A stretch of DNA of 64,000 nucleotides from Sipunculus nudus (Eukaryota; Annelida; Sipuncula; Golfingiida; Sipunculidae). Numbering within the stretch: position 1 is the stretch's first letter; every line of letters starts with the position of its first letter. Where the stretch lies: contig CM049318.1 in NCBI GenBank assembly GCA_026874595.1, forward strand, positions 10,583,241-10,647,240, written 5' to 3'. This document shows, one piece after another, positions 56,101-64,000 of the stretch. The notes under the pieces are model-generated. The model was not told the origin of the DNA and did not search any database. It saw only the letters and a list, made by a program, of their open reading frames with translations. The position numbers and the translations under genes were made by a program.

Positions 56101-58813
56101 AAACTGAACCTGTGCAAATATCACAACCACCACCAGGCCCTTGGCATTCCTTTAGTGACGATTTCTGTGGACCGTTTCCTAATGGTTACTATGCCTTGGT
56201 TGTGATTGATGACTATTCTCGATACCCAACAGTTTCGCTCGTGAAATCAACATCAGCCACAACTACAATCAACAAGTTTGACAATTTATTTGCATTTTTC
56301 GGCATATTGTATTGTTCGGCATTCCTTATGTATGGCATACGTCAATGGTCCTCCGTTTAAAAGCAGTGAATTCCGCCGATTATGCCCAACCATGGGTGTA
56401 TCACACCGCAAAATCACGCCATATTGGCCTCAAGCGAATGGGGTCGCTGAACGATTCATGAACTCTCTGACTAAAGCCATTAAATCAGCAGTAGTAGAAA
56501 CTGGGAATTGGGTCACACAAATCAATCAATTTCTCAGAAATTATCGTGTTACACCACATCAACAGGCATCGTCCCAGGAACATGTGTTTGGCTAAGACAT
56601 TTGCACGAAACTACCAGAACTCCATGCTAAAACATCACCAGATGATACTGTCATTCGTGAACATGATTCCTTGGCTAAAGCAAAAATGGCAAATTATGCT
56701 AACCCTGTACATCCAACATCAGACATTATTCAGCCTGATGACAACGTTCTTGTAAAACAGGAACATAGAACAAACTTCCAACTACATTTTCTTCTGTGCC
56801 ATATAGCGTTACAGCAAAGAAAGGATCAATGATTACTGCAGCGAATGGTTCTCATGTTGTTACTAGAAATTCATTTTTCTTCAAATTAGTTTCTGCATCA
56901 GCTACGATACAAAACCAGTCTGATGAACCAGCACAGGCATCAGTATTACCCACTTCTAACGATGAGCCTGTATCTTATTCTGCAACCATCTTCATCATAG
57001 AGCTACAATCATCTCAGAGTGCATTACCAGTTGATCTACCCCAAGATGATTCAGCTACAGACCGTTCAATTTTAGAATTGTTTTAAGGCAAATTACACGA
57101 CTTTATTGTGATAAGATCTGGATAAACTCAGTAAAATTTAGCAAACAAGAAGGTATGTAATGTGAGGAAAACTTTTTTACTCGGACAGTGACGAATATTT
57201 ATTTTGAAGTTCGACAGTTGAGACATGAAGTTTAGTCCAAAAGTCCCTTACTGGAATATGTATGTTTTGTGAAGAAAAGACCCCTGGCGGAAGGTTGGCC
57301 TGTCCCAAAAGGACCAAAAGACTACGGGCATGCATGTTGATGCTGCCATGAGCATTTGATTACAATATTTCGAACAAAGGTCTTGATTTAAAAAGGAATA
57401 TTATATTACTATAAATATCTAAAGATTGCTGCAATTTGTTAAACACTTGGATCAGGGTATACCTAACATAAGCAGTTTATGTTCGTAAAGCCTTGAGGAG
57501 CAATGTTTACCTAATTATGTTATCAGCAGGGGGTACCATACATGCCAATCAACGTTTAATTAATAGTTTATAGAGCGTCGTAATGTTTGATTTATCATCG
57601 GGGTAACATTAAGATATATTAAGGGTATCTTTGTTAGTGTAAAACAAGCTCGTCCTGTGTGCTGGTCTCCGTATTACCCCTGGACGGAACTGCTTTGTAG
57701 CAATCGTCTGTGCTTACGATGACATTTGTTTGTATCGTGTAATGCTATATTTTGTAAATAAGGGAGCCAGAGTAAAATTAAATTCATATAAATCTTCAGT
57801 AGTGTCATCTGCACTTGAAGGTAATTTATCTAGTGCACCATCCGAGGACAGTGTGATCTTGTTTTTGAAACCAAAATGAATAATTAAGTCGAAGCACGTG
57901 GTCTGTGGAAAATTTCATGTTTTACAGATGAAGTGAATTGTCCATGCTTACCTTTGGGTGACACATGCTGATCTCTATGGACAAATATGGATGGTGATAC
58001 TGGCTCTGTATGTGGGGTCTTAAGACCTTTGGTATCTTTCTTTGGATCACAAAGTACCTTCCTGGGCTGGACGTTTGGATATCTACTGAAGATGGCGTAC
58101 GGAGTGCAGCCATTTTGCCATCTTTGCTGATTTCATTCCAAACGTCATTCCCGTGTTCGGACCATCTGCAAAAGTATTCATTCCAAAGGTTGTCATCTTT
58201 GTACTTAATTTTACATAGGCTGTGTTCTTTCTTTGAGAACAGGAGTTGAACGATGGTTCCTTTGGTTGGTGACAAAACGTGTGGTACCATTGGATCTTCA
58301 GCCTTGTGCACAGACATTGCAAAGAGTTCCTCTGTGCAAGGGGGAATTATTAATTCGAAATCTTCATTTAGAAGTTTCATCACCACAGTCCTGTCTGGTC
58401 TGCTGTGACCCGAGATTCTGTTATTCTGACTTTCTTCAATATACATTTTCTGGTGATGAAATCTTGAATTTGATGTACTCTGGACGGATATGTCAGAAAT
58501 TTCAGTGTATGGTGGCGGATCGTCGCTCTCTGCCAAGTTGTAATTGTTGATTCCAGAAGACAAAGAATGCCTGCATGTCATCTGATATTTTGCTACTGGT
58601 CTCACCTGGTGACACTGTAAAAATCGAATGTGATAAAGCATATGTCATAATAAAGTCAATTCCTATACCTAACAATAAATTGAATATTATTGAGAATAGT
58701 TCATTTGATAACATGCAGTGAAACATCTTCTTAGAACATGGCAACTTAAGTGTTAAAGCTTGTATTATCATTAATTATCATCACTTATTACGATTACGAT
58801 CAACAATCAATAA

Positions 58814-58863
<50 letters not shown>

Positions 58864-61800
58864 AACAATTGTATTTCTAATACAAATGCTCTTTTTCTAT
58901 TTTTTTGTGTATTTTTATCACAAAATGAAATTTAACGGTTTTTGTCTGTTCTACAGATTTGTTGAATACTACTATTTATATGGTTTCCTACCTCCTCTGA
59001 GTCAGTTTGAACTGCTACTGTGGAGCTTACAGAAAAAGGACCATCCGAGAAAGTGATGTTACTGCTGATGTTGTCTGCATTCTCCTTTAGATGCTAATGA
59101 GATATACATATATAGTATCTAAGGTGTCGTGAAAGTGGCATCATGCAATTCACATTGATATAAATTCCGCTTTTTTTTTTTTTTTTTTTTGCCGGATCCG
59201 GCTCATTCTCACTTTTGATCGTCATATGTTCAATTTAGGCGTTTCAATTGTAAAGATAAAATGATTAAGAATATTAAATAATAAGATAATAAATTTATTT
59301 AGATTAATATTGTAGACTTCTGTACAGTTCTGACCTTTGGAACGGGAGAATGAAGTTCTGTAGCGACATCGCTATCCCACTTAGGCAAAGAAATTGATAA
59401 CCTTTCCCCTGTTTCGCTCTGGTTTGATTCACGACTTGATTTTGAAAGCAGCTGCTGCAAAAAAAAACAATGTCATCCTTAACAAATGAAATATGAAAGG
59501 AAGACGAGTGTACATTTGCCTAAACTTCACGTTTGCTAGTTCGGAGGGATTGACCATGTATCAAGGAAAAAGTAATTAATATTTGGGATTGACAGATAAT
59601 ATATGAAAGCAGATCCGGAGCTGGATCCTCCTAAGTTCGCGGCTTTTTTTTTTTTTTTTTTTTTTTGTCGCAATGCAGTATCTCCATAAATATCTGTCAA
59701 CCCTCAATTTGATAACATCATCCTTTTCAAATATAACAAACTGTCATTTAAATTAAGTGAGGGTTGTGAGCAGGTAAATTATTTAAACCCCCTCCCGCAA
59801 GTGTAATTATGGCATATTTGAAGGGTTAAGGCACAGTTAAGCAACATTTGATGGATGTGCGATGCGGATTAGTCGTCTTTTGTTAAACCATTATGCAGAA
59901 CAACGTCATGAACACCAGATTGAACATCTAACTTTCTAGCGGAATATATTAGACGTTATGTAGTGCACGTAGCTTCACCTACGACAGCTATGGCATTGAT
60001 AATATATTATTACAATGGAACTTTTTGTCTTTTCTATGGTTTGTGAATACACCTATCTGAATGGTTTCCTACCTCCTCGGACACAGTTTGAATCGCTACG
60101 TGGTTGCTTCCTGATGAAGAATCATTCATGAATGTAAAGTCAATACCGATATCATCCGTATCTTCCTTCATATTTTAGTGACATGACATTATGTATGCAA
60201 TATATATTTTATAGTATTTATATAGAAAAGGGGTCGTGGAACACGAATATTTCACATTGCAAATGGATACACATCAATGCTTCCATAATTGTTTTTAATT
60301 TTTCTTGCTACAGATTTTTCAGGTATGAAAATGCGCGTTTATATGGAATGGTTGACACAGCTTATATTGATAAAGAATTTAGAAAACGTATACGATTCTG
60401 ACCGTTAGAATGGAGGAACGTGAGTGCACTTCTTCATTTTTAGACGAAGACAATGATTTCCTGTCCTCTGCTGTGTCCGGTTGTGATTCCTGACCGGAAA
60501 TCAAGACCTGTAAATACAAAGTTATCGTGGCCATATGAGTCGAAAATCAAATATTATTGAGACTTGCCATATACCTTTGGAGACTGATGTTGGAATGTTA
60601 AAAGATAAACTATATATAAAAAAGGAACGTATTTTACAGGCATGTTTTTACTTCGCATCCAGTCAACGTATCATGTGTTTCTTCCATTCCTTATTTTTTT
60701 TCATAAGACAACAAACTGTAGATGCCGATACTCACCGCTTCGAGTTCATTTATGGCGAAAATGATACTTTCATTATTATATGGTATTTAGCAAATGATTT
60801 AATTAAAATAAAAAACTGTTACAAGTCTGACCGATATGTACACACAAGTTCTTTTAATAAAACCCGAGTAATAAATTCATATTTGCACGATTTAGAAATA
60901 AATGTGATTAAAAAACTTACATCAGTGGATGACATATTCAGAAAATGATCGCTTCGAGGTTTAAACTGGATGCTTTTCAGGTCAGCGGACAAAACGAGCG
61001 AAGATGTTATGTCCTAAAGATTATAACATGATTTTGTTTTACCTTGTGCTATGATGAAAATATTGTCATATATGTATACCATTTAGAGATATACAGGGGG
61101 TAGCATGATTTACATATCGTCCATCCTTAGAATAATATAAATTAAGGTTCAAATTATTTGATCTTTGTTTTTACAGTGTATTACATTTTCAAACATCATA
61201 GATATGAGATATACCTTTTACTTACAGTATTACTCAGTCCAGAAATACATTCAGAAAGGTTGAAAGCAGCAAGTGGAATATCAAATCCAAGTGCAGAATT
61301 TGGAATTATGTTTGATGATTCAGAGATTCTCCTGATCAATGGAACAACCTGCAAGGACATTAAAAAAATGTGGCTGTTATTAATATGTTTAAAAGTTAGA
61401 TTAATTGTAATTGAAAACATAATTGATTCTGATAAAAATAAATTATCTTGTGCAGCAACTATAATTTAGGCTTACAAGTTGTGTCAGTATATATCTTAAG
61501 CAAAGTGGAAGACTGGCGATTAAAATGCTGCCAGGATTAAAACTATTCGACTGTCTAATTTGGTTCAAATGTGAGAGTCCCTCACTTTAGTACCATATTT
61601 TTTCACCATTGGTACATTTAATATTTAACTGTGTCAGCAAGATCTTAATAATTACAAATCAAGGAAGATCATACTAGCACCAGATACCTGCTCTGTTTCA
61701 TCATGGGTGTCATCTGACCTTGCCAGGACCTCCTGGGTATTAAATGTGACTTCAGCATTATTGTAGGCACTATTCTCAGCGGCATTTCTGGACGTTTGAT

Positions 61801-64000
61801 GTGAATTTCCTTCAGTTGTATTTATATCCTGTTCTGTAATGACTGTTTCCTTGAAATATATGATAAGCTTATTACAAAGTCGTATATTGATTCTCTATAC
61901 TTTTTATTAGGTAAGAAAGAAAGATTATACTTATGTCCCAAACATAAGCATTTTAGTTAAGGTGTAATGATTATCCGAAACAATTATCAAATATTTTGAA
62001 AAAGAGTAATTATCAGAGGAGACAGAGCTAAATAATGCATGTAAATGATTTTTACAAATGGAAACTTACACACAAAAAGTACAAAAATAAAACAAAGACA
62101 AACATAGAATCTAACACAATAAGGATGGCCCTAACAACCTATCAAATATAATATCAATTACACTGAGCAAAGCGCTTTAGACTATCTAGTTTTTTATTCA
62201 TTGTACTTATCATTCTACATATTTAAACGTGACCATTAAATGACCACATAAAGACATACGTTTAACCAGTGTTGCTCAGGTGGTATACACAAAATATATG
62301 TTAAAACCAATTAGAGCCTGAAAGACTTACATCTTGGATTATTTCTGTGGGGGCAGATGAATGTGAATGGGTCAAATCAGACACGACCCTGTCCAGGCTC
62401 AATGTGTTTTCATTTTCCTGTGGAATTATTTCAAAAGGTACATAATCAGGATAATTCCATGTTAGACCACATCAGGAGTGTATGACTATAACGTAAATGG
62501 TTAAATGACGCACAGACTTTTGTTACATTTTTACAGTTTTAACCACGAATTACAATACAGGAGAGTATACTTTTCATGCTTATTCATTAACGCTGTCTGA
62601 AGCGGTGTCTGATAATAAACCCACATGTAACCATTACATGTCTAACTATCCTGACCTTTTTTCAGGAGACCACAAAAATGTTGTACGTCGATCATTCAAT
62701 GAAAATGATAAATAACTCAGAACTTTTACTCAGTTTCAACTATATTTTGAGATTATCAGTGCGTGTTCAGCCAACCTATGATATAATATAGTATAATATA
62801 ATAAAATATATATCCTTACAGAGCTATTCCCTGGGGCGCTTTGCCGACTGGAGTTGATGCCACTGTCTGTCAGTATAGTTTCATGTTGGTTGTTCTCCTA
62901 CGTTCAAAACGAAATAAAAATAACATGTATAGCTATTCTTCTAGACGTATAAATACCGGATAAAGTATATACCCTAGATGCAAAATATATTCCTCATTTT
63001 TTATGGTCGCTCATATACAACAAAGTATATTTTATTATGTGATTTATTTTCTTTTAACTGTTCTCTTAGAGATGAAATGCAGAAAGTCACACTGCTCACA
63101 CTTTTGTCACTATTTTTTAACCATATGTTAGAAGTTATTGTAATGTGATGGGTATAGCCATGCGAGTTTAACCATGCTCAGTACGGAAGTGGCAACTATA
63201 AATAAACATGAATATATGATTTTGTACTATAAACTTTATTCCTTGTCACTGTAAACATCATCCTTTGCCAATGTGACAGCATAAGAATACAAAATGGGAA
63301 TATAAGCCGAAAGGTTTAAACTGTGTTACCGTGACCCCTGCTCCTTGTACATTTCGCAGCATCGACTGCCCCTCATCACCACGATCATTGCGGTCTCTGG
63401 GTCCCTGTATTGCATAATAAAATGATGAGCATGCAGAATTACATTAACCAATACATTACATTAACAGGTTTTCATAAAGTTTATTCTGAATTAAATTTCC
63501 TAATAGGAAACAGGAATGTCAATAGGAATGAACCATTTGACTCTCTTTCAGACCATGCTTTTATTTTTTTAAAATAACGTAACTGACGTAAATTACATAA
63601 AATTCTGATTGATTTTCAGGTATAAGATAGTAAAGTAAATGTTTTAAAAATTTAAGGAAAAAATATAAACTTATGTCTTTGTTTTGAATGTAGAGCTTTC
63701 TACGAACGTATCTGTTCTATTCTTTCATGTTTTTTCCTTATTTTTACGATTGTTGACAAATACCAACATCCTGCTGGTGATGCATAAAACTGTTTTTTTT
63801 TTTTACCTTGATGATGTGTCTCAACATATTTATAACATGAAAGGGTCCTACCTGAAGTGGGAAAAGTAAACCGATCAGCTAAAGGGCTACTGTATATATA
63901 CTGTATATTCATGTAAGTCTTACCTGCTGCCTACATTTCATCAAATAACATATTGCTAAAATGATGAGGACAACGACGGCCAACAACAGGAAGAAGAGGA
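52371..64000 (-). CDS. Transmembrane receptor with 14-exon 3' part and ZU5/UPA-like cytoplasmic region (partial)
   Basis: Exons from the right edge: 64000-63924 (transmembrane), 63404-63330, 62897-62820, 62417-62331, 61849-61688, 61348-61226, 61013-60921, 60507-60403, 60165-60073, 59454-59335, 59084-58992, 58614-57952, 53161-52994 and 52589-52371. Every junction after the first is phase 0, and every exon length is a multiple of three, giving about 717 residues from the helix to the TAA. The signal peptide and ectodomain lie beyond 64000. The tail is acidic and Ser/Asn-rich over ~340 residues, then has a PPPY motif and a globular C-terminal region. That region resembles ZU5 followed by UPA, as in UNC5, PIDD and ankyrins, but with no death domain after it. 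The 4.8-kb intron before the last two exons holds an antisense Ty3/gypsy remnant. By orientation and neighbours it may be another lectin-like receptor; this is unproven. Confidence 0.75.
53490..57086 (+). pseudogene. Ty3/gypsy LTR retrotransposon pol remnant
   Basis: In order: a protease-RT linker (53497-53703), RT (about 53770-54660) with PWVVPLVCVPKQ and QAYYQLEL, RNase H with VVDASPVGVAAILLQ (54674), and integrase with the HHCC-type finger (AHEGHQG ... CQNCLPCQ, 55970-56080) and VVIDDYSRYP. It is inactive: stops interrupt RT at 54062 and within the catalytic box (TGA at 54246 just before DD), another stop is at 54662, there are several frameshifts, and the second integrase aspartate position is Val (VNGPPF). 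A 607-bp MITE splits RNase H. A possible 3' LTR starts near 57157 (tgtaatgtgagg); paired LTRs were not confirmed. It is antisense within the host gene's intron. Confidence 0.85.
54894..55500. mobile_element. MITE inserted in the gypsy RNase H region
   Basis: The inverted ends are ggcccaggttcattaaacct on the left and the inverse of 'agtgaaactgggcc' on the right, flanked by CTG on both sides (54891-54893 and 55501-55503). Excision in thought restores the codons for TDHKPL-ELIL in frame, so the boundaries are firm. The ends and the 3-bp target duplication suggest a PIF/Harbinger-type DNA transposon; a shorter duplication is also possible because of base sharing. Confidence 0.85.
57952..58614 (-). 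CDS. Exon 12 of the ZU5-type receptor: PPPY motif and ZU5-like domain
   Basis: A 221-codon exon (acceptor tttttacag). It has YQMTCRHSLS..., then SDDPPPYTEISD, a PPxY ligand for WW domains such as Nedd4-type ubiquitin ligases. The globular part follows: FELIIPPCTEELFAMSVHKA, VLSPTKGTIVQLLF, and SPGRYFVIQRK near the end. These match ZU5 landmarks (hydrophobic-IPPG, L..., TvlSP, and G.Y.f). The family call rests on pattern alone. If the gtaagc donor is not used, the frame stops nine codons later. Confidence 0.6.
58816..58858. repeat. (TA)n microsatellite
   Basis: About 21 TA units, in an intron. Confidence 0.95.
58992..60507 (-). CDS. Exons 8-11 of the ZU5-type receptor: duplicated exon pair
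   Basis: Exons 60165-60073 and 59084-58992 both have 31 codons and end ...HVAIQTVSEE and ...STVAVQTDSEE. Exons 60507-60403 (35 codons) and 59454-59335 (40 codons) share an ESQ/ESNQSE core and gtcaga donors. Intron starts also match (gtaggaaaccat). A two-exon block of about 1.08 kb was duplicated in tandem. The acceptors of the 31-codon exons lack a strong pyrimidine tract. Confidence 0.65.
59167..59667. repeat. Two poly-T tracts with GGATCC flanks
   Basis: T runs of about 20 bases at 59169-59189 and 59647-59667 lie next to 'gccggatccggctc' and 'ctggatcctcctaagttcg'. They may be tails of short retroelements or ends of one small element. Non-coding. Confidence 0.4.
60921..63404 (-). CDS. Exons 2-7 of the ZU5-type receptor: phase-0 tail exons
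   Basis: Six exons of 25, 26, 29, 54, 41 and 31 codons, each with GT donor and AG acceptor: starts GPRDRNDRG, ENNQHETIL, ENENTLSLD, ETVITEQDI, VVPLIRRIS and DITSSLVLS. They are Ser, Asn and Glu rich, without predicted fold. Exon 5 has SAYNNAEV, a possible pYxN site. As all are multiples of three and phase 0-0, any of them can be skipped without frame loss, so tail length could vary. Confidence 0.7.
63924..64000 (-). CDS. Transmembrane exon of the ZU5-type receptor (cut by window edge)
   Basis: LFFLLLAVVVLIILAICYL followed by MKCRQQ and a gtaaga donor: a hydrophobic helix and basic stop-transfer, placing everything downstream in the cytoplasm. The upstream end is outside the window. Confidence 0.75.

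Noticed and set aside
60736-60790. Extra tail exon before the donor gtgagt at 60735
   Set aside because: Open frame exists but the only nearby AG gives a length that breaks the phase-0 pattern.
1-64000. CRISPR array, prophage or bacterial operon
   Set aside because: Tandem repeats here are too long and lack spacers; exon-intron structure shows a eukaryotic genome.

Overview
This is an animal genome window, most likely from a bivalve mollusc. The reasons are its AT-rich introns and intergenic DNA, short phase-matched exons with GT/AG junctions, a local expansion of C-type-lectin-domain (CTLD) receptors, and a dense load of non-autonomous repeats. The species call is inference. No bacterial, phage or CRISPR features were seen. 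Almost all real coding sequence lies in exons too short to appear as long open frames. The gene models were assembled by hand from splice sites, reading phase and protein family.

Layout. (1) 1-2945: minus-strand 5' part of a LINE-type retrotransposon with a 618-codon open ORF1 carrying three zinc knuckles, running off the left edge. (2) 2945-7700: about 14 tandem units of ~337 bp, with a recent ~2.02 kb higher-order duplication. The array is bounded on the right by the terminus of a dispersed element family found again at 27-40 kb. (3) 7836-9927: first two coding exons of an EXOG-like mitochondrial nuclease on the minus strand, so the array and the LINE lie in its next intron. (4) 9928-16382: intergenic DNA with repeats and two possible promoter regions. 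(5) 16383-25270, with alternative last exons to 30676: plus-strand receptor gene with signal peptide, two CTLDs, a transmembrane helix and an acidic tail; one CTLD exon carries an in-frame TAG just before its splice donor. (6) 25.5-42 kb: repeat-dominated, with several same-orientation copies of a Helentron/HINE-like element, one with a paralogous empty site, plus LINE fragments. (7) 42014-47208: complete minus-strand receptor gene, 532 residues, with signal peptide, two CTLDs, a transmembrane helix and a ~200-residue tyrosine-bearing tail. (8) 50005-50430: TATA/CRE/CCAAT promoter and first coding exon of an unrecognised minus-strand gene. (9) 52371-64000: minus-strand receptor gene with a transmembrane helix at the right edge, then 13 phase-0 exons encoding a ~690-residue cytoplasmic part that ends in a ZU5/UPA-like region. 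A decayed Ty3/gypsy element, itself split by a MITE, lies in one of its introns.

The two CTLD genes share one plan: every ectodomain exon is phase 1-1, each CTLD is split over two exons, then comes one transmembrane exon. They face each other tail to tail. The third gene may belong to the same receptor class, but its ectodomain is outside the window. The tails suggest signalling by SH2 recruitment (YxN motifs), WW-domain binding (PPPY) and a ZU5/UPA-like module. These roles are inferred from motifs, not shown.
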